A program made the position numbers and the translations under genes. Below, in pieces: positions 24,165 through 35,853 of a stretch of DNA of 64,000 nucleotides. The notes below the pieces were generated by a model. The model saw only the letters and a program-made list of their open reading frames with translations, was not told the DNA's origin and searched no databases. Position 1 is the first letter of the stretch. The number at the start of each line of letters is the position of its first letter. Source of the stretch: Odiellus spinosus (taxonomy: Eukaryota; Arthropoda; Arachnida; Opiliones; Phalangiidae); NCBI GenBank assembly GCA_963920705.1, contig OY987226.1, forward strand, positions 14,882,501-14,946,500. Reading direction: 5' to 3'.

Positions 24165-24330
24165 TAACGAGCTTTCGAGGTCCGCGAGCTCTGCCGACAG
24201 CACCTCCATCCCCGCAGCCTGATATCCCCCCTCCGCATTTATCGTAGACCGTAACTGTGCACTTGACATGAGCCGCGGCGTAAGACCCCCATAGGCTCCG
24301 CCCGATTATGACTAGCGCGCAGACATATTG
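24165..24330. promoter_or_regulatory. GC- and CpG-rich island
   Basis: About 160 bp with many CG dinucleotides and C-rich runs, standing out from AT-rich sequence on both sides. It lies about 650 bp inside the proposed first intron of the minus-strand gene and directly after a 184-bp tandem duplication. It may be an intronic enhancer, an alternative promoter or part of an unrecognised exon. Confidence 0.3.
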
Positions 24331-24970
24331 TTGTGTTAATTCTATTCTTGCGCGGAGTTATTTATTTTTCGCTACTTTGTAATGAGGACGTCACACGCTG
24401 TGATTCTATTCCCCTCAAATTCATACCCACTTGTCTGATTGCGTCATTTTTACAGCATTGTCACGTGATGCAATTTTTATGGGTAAAATTGAATAGTTGC
24501 CTCACCTCAAAATCGCCAAATTAATCAGACGCTTCCATGGCTTTTTTAAATAAAAATTATGATCATTTTTTACGACAAATGATATTTAAAAATAATTGAA
24601 AAGTTAATTTTCACCTTACGTAATATCTAGACAACCCCCTTTCCTAAACAACCCTCGCCTAACCAAACATGACTCAACCCAACCTAACCAAACGATTGTT
24701 TTTTGATTAGACCAAAATTGTACCAAAAAAAGTTTCACTTCATACGCAAATTAAAAGAACCAAGCTTGAAATCGATGGGCGACAGTAATTTTTCGATTTC
24801 AAATAAAGCAGCTACTCAATTTACCCTTTTTATGAATCTACAACGTTTTGAGAACGAGAGACACAATTTTAACCTTTAGTTATTAACTTATTACAATATT
24901 TCCCACCAAAAATTTTGCATTCCCTTAAATGATCAATTAATGAATTAAAAAAACAATTAAATGGTCTTAC

Positions 24971-24984
24971 CGTAGCTTGGTCAT
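24971..24984 (-). CDS. Candidate first coding exon (MTKL + split Arg) of the Ser-rich protein gene
   Basis: On the minus strand an ATG at 24984 is followed by ACC AAG CTA CG and a strong GTAAGA donor. An in-frame TAA lies upstream, at about 25007-25009, so this ATG opens the frame. The two leftover bases (CG) join the single leading G of the exon at 6297 to give CGG (Arg) and keep the 951-nt exon open, reading MTKLRSGSCVTSG. The sequence upstream (25000-25450) is CpG-rich, as expected for a promoter. The implied intron is 18,673 bp and contains the P450 gene on the other strand. The link between the exons is inferred from phase only; intermediate or alternative exons are possible. Confidence 0.5.
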
Positions 24985-25450
24985 ACTACCACCAACACGT
25001 TGGTAAAATTAATTATCATTATACGGCACCATTGGATTTCAAAATCGCGTCGAACGCTAAGCCTAAAAAGGCGGCGAATTTGCAGGGAGATACGGACATC
25101 GTAAGCACGTTGTTGTTACCGCGTACACTGGGGGATAAAGTTGAAAAGGCCGCAACGCGCGAAGAAGCCATACACCAAACTACCGAAAACTAGGCCTATT
25201 TTTTTTTTCTTTTAAATCTTTTCTACGCACCGTCCACGTTCACGGGACTGGGAATTGTTTTAAACCACGTTTTAACCTGGCATAACGACGTGTGCTAGCG
25301 AGCAAAAAAAGTGAGCCGGCGACTAGCCAAAGCGGCGGGGTCGAAATTTGTATTATTAAGGGAAGTTTTTCGAACACCACACAACCTCCCGACTCTCCCC
25401 TGGCCGCGGACGGATCCTAAGTGGAATAAAGCATTAGATAGGGGAGTCAG
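24985..25450 (-). promoter_or_regulatory. CpG-rich 5' UTR / promoter candidate
   Basis: This stretch is much richer in GC and CpG than its surroundings and lies directly upstream of the proposed ATG at 24984. It carries a 12-codon upstream ORF whose TGA overlaps the main ATG (shared ATGA at 24981-24984). No TATA box was seen at a convincing distance. The start site cannot be placed from sequence alone. Confidence 0.4.
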
Positions 25451-25459
25451 GGGACACAA

Positions 25460-27655
25460 GAGGGGCAAAACAGCTGTCGAAAGGTGACGCTAATACGAGA
25501 ATTTTTGCAGGGTTTATGTTCTGGTTATGGCATTAAAACTACAGTCATATTTTACAATGGGAATACGCTCGTGGGAATCAGACTATTATTATAATAATAA
25601 GTATAATTATTATAATTAAATTAATGACGTTTCAAACACTTTAGATAGCAGAGATAATAATAAATATATTTGAATTAAATTCAATAATGTTCAGATTAGT
25701 TTTAAGATGGAAATTAAAATTAAGAAATAAAAAATATACGTAAAATGGTGTTCATATTATATTACATATATTCAAGAGTAGTTTACAAAATGGGGAATAG
25801 CTGAGGCGGATTGATACAATATGTTAAACATCATAGGAAAAAGTAGTCGCAAACTACTCTTGATAAAGAATATAAAATCGAGGTTATTTACGTTGTTTTA
25901 ATAAAACAAACTATGAAATATTTTAATTATATAATTAATTTAAACTATTAAAGTACTTTTAAAGCAGTATTGAGTATTTAATTTAAACCATTTTAAATCA
26001 AGATTAATTTTATAAATTATATTTCCTCGATTGTTGATAATAGATCGTTCCCACAAAACTTAACTAGAATTCTACTAAAATGTAGAATTTTTCTACTATA
26101 ATATAAATGATCCAACACCCTATTTGAAGCTTCTAGACATTATTAATAACAGATATTACTTGACAGCGATAAAAATAAGGTTACGGGGCAAGTAGCGGTC
26201 AATGTCACCGGAAACTAAGAAAATAGAGATAGAAAGATCCCATAGCCTTTGGTAATAGTGTTAGGTTAGGTTTATATCTCAATCTAAAAAACCAACTATC
26301 CACCTTACATTGGAATAAACCTCGGTTTGGGCTCACTGTCAACCAAGGGGTGCACTAAATAAACACGAAGCTGAGTTAAGTTTCGAACCAACCCCTCTCT
26401 GGACAAGGATAGAAACATGGGCAGGGGGGAGGAGATATGGAAAACAGACGCAGACCAATAGTTAAACATTATCCCATACTTTATTCCCATGGTGATTAAT
26501 ACTATTAAGGACTACAGGCATACGACCCCTTAAAGGATGGGTGAAGTGCATTTATAATTAAGTTATTAGTATCAGTGGAATGTGATAGACAGCCGGAAAT
26601 AATCTTATCTAACCAGCGCCATCTGCTGTTAGCCACGCGAAGTTTTCCTAAATTAAAAAATAGGGGATATTTTGCGTATTTCTTTAAATACTGATGGTTA
26701 TGATAACTTAGTGGAATAAAGGCGATTGAAATTAATAGGGGGTCAAAGGTTAACTGTTATACTATATAACTTCAATCTAAATTATACATATTTAAAATTA
26801 TTTCTGATTCTAAGGTAGTTAACGCTTTAAGTCCAAAATTATCGATGTTCAAATGATCAACGGAAATGAATTTCAGAATGGATTTAATTTCCATATCAAG
26901 GGAATAAACACTTGATTATATTTGTACAAGGACTAATTACACTACAGCGATAATGAAGGGGCCTGATAATTAGGTTATTATGAATTATGGTTAGAGAACG
27001 ATTACAGCGATTAAAACATTAATCTGTGATTACGTCTGTTAACTCTTTTTAAAAATGAACAGCGTTAGAACGATTACATAGTCATTGCAGCCGATTATGT
27101 CCCTAAATTAAAAATAATTTAATATTCATTTAAGTTTCCCATTTTACCTACCCTTTGATAAACGCCATGTTTATACTCTGTGAGACCTCCCCTTATCTGC
27201 ATAAAAAATAGATAACAAATCATATTTCATTTTTGTTTCCCTCTCCCATGCGAAAAATAAAAAAAATACCGGGCCCAATATTATTTAGCATCATTAGTAT
27301 ATTATAAAACTTAAAACATCCCAACTATCTTGGCAGCGTTAAGCCAACCTATCATACTAAATCATTACGCTTAAAGTTAAATTAAAGTTAATCCGACGTT
27401 AGTTAAATTAAGAAAAGGTACGCGGAGGCCCTCTTAAAGTCAGTTTCCAAAGTTTCAAGTTCATCTGATTAAAATATATATATAAAAAAAGAAAAGCATC
27501 CAAAAATATGACGTAAATTATATATTGTAAATAACGAATGAGTTTTTAAGTTTCAAACATTTTTTGTTTTTAAAGATTATAAAATTGTTTAATCTCGTAA
27601 GATTAACTTGGAATGTTTTAAGGAAGGTTGAAATAGATTTTTTTGCAAAACTATC
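25460..27655. other. AT-rich stretch without a supported gene
   Basis: It contains a copy of the dispersed GAGGCGGATTGATAC motif near 25803 and a GTTAGGTTAGG fragment near 26262. The minus-strand 61-codon frame near 26305 has no supporting features. Confidence 0.5.
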
Positions 27656-27660
27656 TTTAT

Positions 27661-28108
27661 TCTTAAAAGGGAGAATGCAACCTAACAACAAGTGATTTTT
27701 TATCGATTTCTTATTGTTTAAATAGACCTAATCCACTAGTGAAAAAATTACGAACAAATATTAAACTAGAAATAAATTTAAAACTTACCCAGAAAATAGG
27801 CTTAGCGGGATTCATGGAGATCATGATTCCGCGTATAAGATCTAGCGATCAATCGAATGTGATTGTAAGTCTCGTGGAGAACTCGCGTGAGCGAAGGGCC
27901 TTTGCTCATTGGTCGCTAGACCTTACACGGAGGCAATTCAGGATCTCCATGAATCCCGCTAAGCCTATTTTTCGGATAAATTTTAAATTTATTTCTAGTT
28001 TAATATTTGAAATTGTAAACTTTTTATTGGTGGATTAGGCCTATTTAAACGATAAGGAATCGATAAAAAAAAAATCACTCGTTATTAGGTTGCATTCTCC
28101 CTTTAAGA
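27661..28108. mobile_element. Foldback element, best copy of the AGGTTGCATTCTCCC family
   Basis: Terminal repeats TCTTAAAAGGGAGAATGCAA and its inverse (ending at 28108) match at 27 of 28 positions. The arms continue inward for roughly 180 bp each (AGGCCTAATCCAC, AATAGGCTTAGC, ATTCATGGAGATC). The 99-codon frame inside is a by-product of the foldback and has no coding support. Confidence 0.9.
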
Positions 28109-28483
28109 GGTTAACATTTTGTAAAATTCCGTCCCAGTTTTATCCACTAGACAAACTTCTCTTGAAGTTGAAACTAATATAAAAACAGAGATTAGATCAT
28201 TTTTATCGTTATTATTAGATTTAAGATAAAATTCCCCGTAAATTTATTTTTTTCAATACAAGATCACTGTGTCATAGGGATGGTTGATATTTAATTACTA
28301 CGGTATTTTAATAATTAATGGAGATTTTGAATAAGAGTTAAGAAATATCATCATAACAAGCCAAAGGCTATTGCGAATTTCTACAATGTTTGGGAAAATT
28401 ATTTTAAAGGAATAATGAAACAAATTTCTAATTTGTTTTCCTTAATTCATTCCATAAATTTACTGTAAAATATTTTTTGCTCG

Positions 28484-28764
28484 TTAAAGGGAGAATGAAA
28501 TCCACCAGTATAAAAATTTACAAACAAATATTAAACATAAAAATAGGCTTAGCTGGGTTCATGGAGAGCCTGAACTCCACATGTAAGGACTAGCGACCAA
28601 TAACATTGATCGATGGGGAGTTCAGGATCTCCATGAATCCATGATGGTAAGTTTTAATTTTATTTCTAACTTAATTTTGGTTTGTAATTTTTTTTACTGG
28701 TGGATTTAAACGATAAGGATAAAAAAATCTCTTGTTGTTAGGTTGATTCTCACTTTCAATAAAT
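28484..28764. mobile_element. Foldback element, same family, shorter copy
   Basis: It begins TTAAAGGGAGAATGAAATCC, has the GGCTTAGCTGGGTTCATGG core and its inverse GGATCTCCATGAATCC, and ends with a degraded GTTAGGTTGATTCTCAC. Confidence 0.85.
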
Positions 28765-29117
28765 AATAATTTATTTAATTTCACTGTCCCTTTAAAAATG
28801 AAAATGAATGGGAATGATACTCGTCACCCTATGCCCCATACCTAACACTATCATTTAATAATAGAAAAAAAACATTTTTTTAAACCCCATATAATTAAGT
28901 CAATTAAATCTACGATATTATTGAACAAATCAGGTATTTTAAAGTGGCGTTTCTAACCACTAAATAGTTCATTGACTTTTGTCTAATTATTAAATAATCG
29001 TGAGAGAACTCGGGTTAGACAAAACCATATAATCATAATGCAGAACCCTTTTTGACACCATCGCTTTTTACCGCCACAATTTTGTTATAAGCTACCAAAG
29101 GAATAGTAGTAACGTCA

Positions 29118-29790
29118 GTTTAAAGGGAAACTATGATTTGACATTTTCGTCATCCACCAAACTTTTGAGTAGTGCTCGGAGTTTGAAATTTTAATTTTTT
29201 TTGGATAGATCTACAGAATTTTATCCGTTTGCTTAAAACAGACAATTTGTCATTCCGATTAACTTAATTATCTGAATTAAAAAATAATATTAGTATCCAA
29301 TTCAAATTTAAAGCTAAAAGCTTGGTTTTATTGTTTTATTTGATTTCTTAGAATTGTAAGTGAACTTGAATAATATTTCTTTTATTTTACACGAATTCTA
29401 AGAATTATTAATTTTCGAATTCATTTTTGTACGTTTGAAAACGAGTAACTTGTTAGCTTCGAACTTTTTATCTTCGGAAAAACCCTAACCATTTAACTAT
29501 AATCTGAATTTACCAATTGCATTTTTTAGAATTAATCCGAAAATATGAACGGAAGATAATGGTTATCCTATTCCGAGCACTATTTGATAGCTCGGACCAA
29601 GCTTCTTTTACTGACAATTAAGTTAGAATGATGTCATAGCATGGTTGTAAATTCCCCAAAATCTTTGATGTTGATTTCTAGGGAAACTATACGGAATACG
29701 TTGTATGACGATAAGGTATTAGTGTCCCCTGAACCTGTTTTCATCCCATTTTAAATTGTGAATTACAGATAGTAGTACTATCCCTTTAAA
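29118..29790. mobile_element. Element with TTAAAGGGA-type ends
   Basis: TTTAAAGGGAAACTATG at the left and ACTATCCCTTTAAAT at the right are an inverted pair of the family terminal motif. The interior is AT-rich with no gene. Pairing of these particular ends is inferred. Confidence 0.4.
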
Positions 29791-30075
29791 TAAATTAAAA
29801 AATAAAAGAAACCCAAATAAATTGGAGACCATTAATTTTCCCTTCATTATGTTCCAGGTTTTAAATACAAAATGAAGTGTTCATTAATTAGCACTTTTCA
29901 CACCCATATGTAAGAGATTTTAACATATTTTTTTATTTTTCTTCAAGTTTTGATAATAGGGGTTCCACACCCATATTGCATAAAATATGATAAGGGTCAA
30001 TTTCATCCAAATTTTTCTAATTCCATGAGAAATAAAGTACTGATTTTATCCAGTAAAGGTTTAGCATTGTGTATT

Positions 30076-30457
30076 AAACGGAGAATGCAACTTAATAACA
30101 AGCTATTTCATAGTTTAAAAAGGCCTAATCCACCAGTAAAAAATTATTTACAGGCTAATATTAATCTAGAAATTAATTTAAAACTCACCTGGAAAATAGG
30201 CTTAGCTGGATTCATGGAGATCCTGAATTTCTTCGCATTTATAGGACCGTAACCAATCAAATGAGCCTTTAATCCCATCAATGCGAAGAAATTGAAGGTC
30301 TTTATGAAAAACTTAAGCCTATTTTCGAGGTAAGTTTTAAATTTATTTATACTTTACTATTTATTTTTAATTTTTTTTACTGGTGGATTAGGCCTATTTA
30401 AAATATAAGGAATCGATGAAAAAAATCACTTGTTGCTGGTTGCATTCTCCATTTAAG
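30076..30457. mobile_element. Foldback element, same family, third copy
   Basis: It starts GGAGAATGCAACTTAATAAC and ends GGTTGCATTCTCC; the core has GGATTCATGGAGATCCTGAA with inverse AATGCGAAGAAATTGAAGG. The 100-codon frame running into it is not supported. Confidence 0.85.
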
Positions 30458-31017
30458 AACAAATCACCACATAGGTGTAATTTAATATAGGTTTTCAATC
30501 GCATGAAAAAATAAACGAAATAGTGGCCGCATCACTTTACCAAATCTTTTCGACTTTTTGAAGGTCAATAACTTATGACTTCAAGTCTATTTTGCATAAT
30601 TTGGTTTTCAAACACGCTCTCAAATATAAATGATCAAAACCTATTACATTCCACACCTAAATATGGGTAACAATTCAAAATGGGTGTTGCATAAAATACG
30701 TATAACTCTTATTCAAAAACGTTCAAGTTTTTTTGCTATTTTATACTCAAGTTTTTTACTGGGGAACTACTTTTTACTCTAACAAGATGTTTTAATCCGC
30801 CACAGCTTTGTTTAGTTTGCAAATTTATCTTGATAAAACTCTCACTGGGTGGAAATAAATTCATTTATCTTAATATAATTGGCGCAAAGAGATTTTAATC
30901 AGTTTTAGGGTTAGTTTAATATTTTATGTTGAACTTTTGGGGGCGAAACGAAGTATTTATACTGAAAAATAAAAGGATGGTTTTTAATATTTAAAACCGG
31001 TTTTTCTATCCGGTTGC

Positions 31018-32315
31018 GGATGACGTTAATTATACACGCCAATCATAGACGTAAAGATGACAATTACCTCTGACTGGATTGGAACCACCGACCACGGTTA
31101 CCCAGAGGTCGGTGGTTCAAGTCCACCCAGAGGTGAGTGGTTCAAGTCCACCCAGAGGTGAGTGGTTCAAGTCCACCCAGAGGTGAGTGGTTCAAGTCCA
31201 CCCAGAGGTGAGTGGTTCAAGTCCACCCAGAGGTGAGTGGTTCAAGTCCACCCAGAGGTGAGTGGTTCAAGTCCACCCAGAGGTGAGTGGTTCAAGTCCA
31301 CCCAGAGGTGAGTGGTTCAAGTCCACCCAGAGGTGAGTGGTTCAAGTCCACCCAGAGGTGAGTGGTTCAAGTCCACCCAGAGGTGAGTGGTTCAAGTCCA
31401 CCCAGAGGTGAGTGGTTCAAGTCCACCCAGAGGTGAGTGGTTCAAGTCCACCCAGAGGTGAGTGGTTCAAGTCCACCCAGAGGTGAGTGGTTCAAGTCCA
31501 CCCAGAGGTGAGTGGTTCAAGTCCACCCAGAGGTGAGTGGTTCAAGTCCACCCAGAGGTGAGTGGTTCAAGTCCACCCAGAGGTGAGTGGTTCAAGTCCA
31601 CCCAGAGGTGAGTGGTTCAAGTCCACCCAGAGGTGAGTGGTTCAAGTCCACCCAGAGGTGAGTGGTTCAAGTCCACCCAGAGGTGAGTGGTTCAAGTCCA
31701 CCCAGAGGTGAGTGGTTCAAGTCCACCCAGAGGTGAGTGGTTCAAGTCCACCCAGAGGTGAGTGGTTCAAGTCCACCCAGAGGTGAGTGGTTCAAGTCCA
31801 CCCAGAGGTGAGTGGTTCAAGTCCACCCAGAGGTGAGTGGTTCAAGTCCACCCAGAGGTGAGTGGTTCAAGTCCACCCAGAGGTGAGTGGTTCAAGTCCA
31901 CCCAGAGGTGAGTGGTTCAAGTCCACCCAGAGGTGAGTGTTTCAAGTCCACCCAGAGGTGGGTGGTTCAAGTCCACCCAGAGGTGGGTGGTTCAAGTCTA
32001 CCCAGAGGTGAGTGGTTCAAGTCTACCCAGAGGTGAGTGGTTCAAGTCTACCCAGAGGTGAGTGGTTCAAGTCTACCCAGAGGTGAGTGGTTCAACTCCA
32101 CCCAGAGGTCAGTGGTTCAAGTCTACCCAGAGGTCGGTGGTTCAAGTCCACCCAGAGGTGAGTGGTTCAAGTCCACCCAGAGGTGAGTGGTTCAAGTCCA
32201 CCCAGAGGTGAGTGGTTCAAGTCCACCCAGAGGTGAGTGGTTCAAGTCCACCCAGAGGATATTACTTGTCATCTTTTCGTCTCGGGGTGGTATGGATAAT
32301 TAACATAATCAGAAA
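31018..32315. mobile_element. Foldback element whose centre is a 25-bp minisatellite
   Basis: The left flank (31018-31072: GACGTTAATTATAC...AAAGATGACAATTACCTCTG) is the inverse of the right flank (about 32254-32315: CAGAGGATATTACTTGTC then TCGTCTC...GGATAATTAAC). The tandem array lies between these arms. A second copy of the right-arm sequence lies at 32357-32390. Confidence 0.65.
31101..32258 (+). repeat. 25-bp minisatellite, about 46 units, each with a tRNA T-arm / B-box-like sequence
   Basis: The unit is AGAGGTGAGTGG followed by TTCAAGTCCACCC. Each holds GGTTCAAGTCC, which fits the Pol III B-box consensus GGTTCRANNCC, and the flanking bases form a 4-5-bp T-stem around the 7-base loop TTCAAGT. 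Most units are identical; diverged units (GGTGG, TCTACC variants) cluster near 31940-32150. The first unit has a full 5-bp GGTGG/CCACC stem. No complete tRNA was found. Confidence 0.95.
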
Positions 32316-33124
32316 ATGGGAAGGAGTTATGTTAAGGAGTTCTTAACCCAGAAGAAATTGTCAAATTTTCGTCTCGAAGTGGCATGGACATCACTTAAAA
32401 ACAATACGTGGTTCTCTAGCGCAATATCGTTTTAGTTCGAAACTTCGAACTCAACACTGGGTAACTCTAAACCCGGCAGCAAGTTGCAACATCCTGATGC
32501 AAATCCTACGTCTCACGATCTTCGAAAATACATACTCAGATGTTTTTTAAAGATTTGTAGTATATATAGTATCACACAATTTATCATAAATGTTAAGCCC
32601 TTTTATGGATGAAGTTATTTTAAGGTATAAGAAGCTAATAGAGATCAAAGTTAGCCCTATATAAATCGTTATATTACGTAACGCTAACTCCGCCTTTTTA
32701 TCTATCGCGTAACTCAGATTATAATATGGAATTTCTCTCGGGTTATTTCCATTTTTGTTTTCCAAAAACAAAGAGACGTATTATTGAGAGTACCAATATA
32801 TAATCCTAATCTTATCACGTGCGGGAAAGGCGGGATAAGAAAAGGGTTTTATCTAAATGGTAAATCATATGATATAACGCCGACGTAAAGGTCAGAATAC
32901 TTAAAAATATATATATAATCGTGAATTATTTTATACTAAATTCAAATATTGCACGCTTTTTACGTGTCTTTGTTCATAATCTTGATTTTACTAAGATTAA
33001 ACGAAACGTTTTGGAGATTCAAAACAACGCGAGTAATAATCCCAAAAATATCTCCATCAGCAGTAGAGACTGATTTAACGAATGTTCGTTATAAACAGTT
33101 TTAAACCCTCATTTTATTTGGTTC

Positions 33125-33330
33125 TTAATATTGTCCCTGTAAGAGCCTTAAAGGGCTTAAGTCTGCATCTTCGACTACTTTATCGTAAAACGGTGTATAT
33201 TGGCCCCGCCTCATCACGATAAACTTAATAAGCTAAGTTGGTGAGGCGGGGAGAATAAATTAGCAGACGACGATTACAATAAAGTGTGTGAGAATGTTAC
33301 CAGAGACTAAAGCTAACTCTCAAGGTACTT
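33125..33330. repeat. Inverted repeat with GC-rich arms
   Basis: CCCCGCCTCATCA at about 33204 pairs with TGGTGAGGCGGGG ending near 33252. Outer arms are weaker. Probably a small MITE. Confidence 0.55.
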
Positions 33331-34081
33331 TCTTGGTAAGAACCAAAGCATTATTGTAATCCAAAGAGGCTTACAGTTTCCCTTTAATTTATGCAAAGTA
33401 TACATAAATTATGAATTTTGAAATATAAATTATTGGTACAAATAAATAAGAGGTTAAGAAGTAGATAAAAAGACGCGTGACCCAATGACCCTTTAGAATT
33501 ACTTAAACTAGATGAAATATTAAAATTAATATTCTTTTGTTTGATATTTGGATAAAGACGGCTAAATATTTTTCACTTTTTTTTTCTCTTCGATCTCTCG
33601 AGGTTTTAAGATTATGAAAAGAACTTTTAAGAGATTTGATACGAGAATGTAAATTCTTAATAAACGCTTTGCACCAAAATCTTTGGTGCTATAAAATATT
33701 CTTAATGTTTAATGGAGCGAAACGATCGGATACCCCTCTTATAAATTCAATGAATTCAATAAATTCTATAAACTGGAGAAGTTATAAAAGACCAATTTTG
33801 GCTTTTATAAATTTCTTCTAGAAAAAAATAACTATACATTGTCATTCAAATTGAATAATTCCCAAGATGTTAAGTCTCAAAATTCAAATCGGCATATTCC
33901 AATAATGGAAATATTATTGAACCATAGAATTCAGCGGGTGTAAAGGTAATATCTACATGGCCCTCACCATTTTTTGAATGCCTGTGGATTATATTTTTAG
34001 TTTAAATATACTACTATAACGCCACATTCAAAATTTTATACCTCTGGGTTGACGCGTTCTTAACCTTAATGTACCGGCAGA

Positions 34082-34352
34082 TTCTGATTCGAGAATAGTG
34101 AAATCGGAAGCGCCACACTTTGGAGACATTCCGAAGTTGGGGTGGAAGACAATATAGCCAAGCTCGGCCCGCCTAAATTCCGTCCCTCTATCCCGACTTA
34201 AAACATCGAGGAAGAGTCCAAATCACTCGAGCCAGACAGGGGTGATGACTTTTTTGGCTATTTTTGAGTGGCTAGTACGTTTACCTGATAGTGTTAAGCT
34301 ACGGGGCGTTGTTTACTTTTATGGAATAAGGTAATAAACTTTTGATATAGGT
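34082..34352 (+). mobile_element. 270-bp repeat, copy 1
   Basis: This is an inverted match of 36838-37110 at about 80 percent, sharing GACAATATAGCCAAGC, CGGCCCGCCTAAATTCCGTC and TTTACTTTTATGGAATAA. No coding frame. Confidence 0.85.
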
Positions 34353-34990
34353 AATTCTCCGATATATAAAATGATAAGTAAAACTGACATAATATATACC
34401 GTTTTTAAAGTACAATTGTAACTTTTTGGGGTCATCTGTATATAGCGATCATTCATCAAAAAGTTAAATTAATAGCTTGAAAAATTGATTTGAACATTCC
34501 ATTTTAAAAGTATCGAAGTTCAATAGTGCGAACGTATTTATATTTATCTCTAAAACGGTTCTGTTAACAAATGACAGTAAATTATTTCATTGTTTGATTT
34601 AAATCGGGTTCGTAAATATTTATAAGTCTATAAATATTTGGGCGGTATCTTTTGACTTACGTATTCAATTTGCAAAATATTACCGACTCTTTTGTTAAGA
34701 TATTGTTTCGTGTATTTAAAACCCCAATGATAAATCGTATCATTTTAAGTTTTATTCAAGCGCGATAAAATGAAGTTACATCCGCGTTTAGATCCGATAG
34801 TAGGATAGCGTACGTAATCGAAAATTACCCGCCAAATTTTATACAAACTATTTCAAGGAATACACCCAAGAACTTTAACATCTGTATTGGGTGTTATTTC
34901 TATTTGGAATAATACATGGGAGTAAATTCGAGCAATTACGGTTACACGCTTGTCTCAACGGTGAAATTCTTACATTTTACTTTGATTTCA

Positions 34991-35853
34991 AAGTTGCCCA
35001 TTTGGATTTTTAAAGGGAGAATAACAGGAAATTATTTATTAGTTACCAAGAACTCGTTTCCCAAAGAGGGAACGTTGGATTTATCTTAGGTATAACAATA
35101 ACTGAATAGTCTACCGGCAAACAATGGCTAAATTGCAGTGTAAGTAACAAAATCTTAAATTAGCGTAACTGCCACGAGTTAAAAAGGAGTCAAGGCTTAA
35201 TTTAAAAATGGAACAGCTTTTGAATTTATTTTCAGAATCTGCCAAATTGTTATCAAATATTGATAAAAAAATACGGTGTTTTAGGCTTAATCGACGCTGG
35301 AAATAAGGCTTAATCGACGCTGGAAATAAGGCTTAATCGACGCTGGAAATAAGGCTTAATCGACGCTGGAAATAAGGCTTAATCAACGCTGGAAATAAGG
35401 CTTAATCGACGCTGGAAATAAGGCTTAATCGACGCTGGAAATAAGGCTTAATCGACGCTGGAAATAAGGCTTAATCGACGCTGGAAATAAGGCTTAATCG
35501 ACGCTGGAAATTAGGCTTAATCGACGCTGGAATATAGGCTTAATCGACGCTGGAATATAGGCTTAATCGACACTTGAAATTAAACTTAATCTGCGCTTGA
35601 AATTAGACTTAATCGACGCTTGAAATTAGGCTTAATCGACGCTTGAAATTAGGCTTAATCGACGCTTGAAATTAGGCTTAATCGACGCTTGAAATTAAGC
35701 TTAATTGACGCTTGAAATTAGGCTTAATTGACGCTTGAAATTAGGCTTAAGCGACGCTTGAAATTAAATTTTATATTATAAAATATGTTGGTTTAAAAAA
35801 TTCGCCTCATTAAAAGGCTTAAAAACCCTTTTTAGTTTGATCTTCCCTTTAAT
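34991..35853. mobile_element. TTAAAGGGA-ended element with minisatellite core
   Basis: TTTTAAAGGGAGAATAACAG at the left and GATCTTCCCTTTAATTGA at the right are inverted. The 23-bp minisatellite at 35283-35768 lies inside. Confidence 0.55.
35283..35768 (+). repeat. 23-bp minisatellite, about 20 units
   Basis: The unit is AAGGCTTAATCGACGCTGG then AAAT. The left half is homogeneous; the right half drifts to a GACGCTTGAAATTAGG form. A diverged single unit occurs near 55140. Confidence 0.95.

Noticed and set aside
27739..28038. 99-codon frame
   Set aside because: It lies entirely within a foldback element and its two halves are inverse copies; no coding evidence.
29950..30252. 100-codon frame
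   Set aside because: It runs from AT-rich sequence into a foldback element; no splice sites or motifs.
31101..32258. Cluster of tRNA genes
   Set aside because: Only the T-arm-like part repeats; no unit has acceptor, D and anticodon arms.
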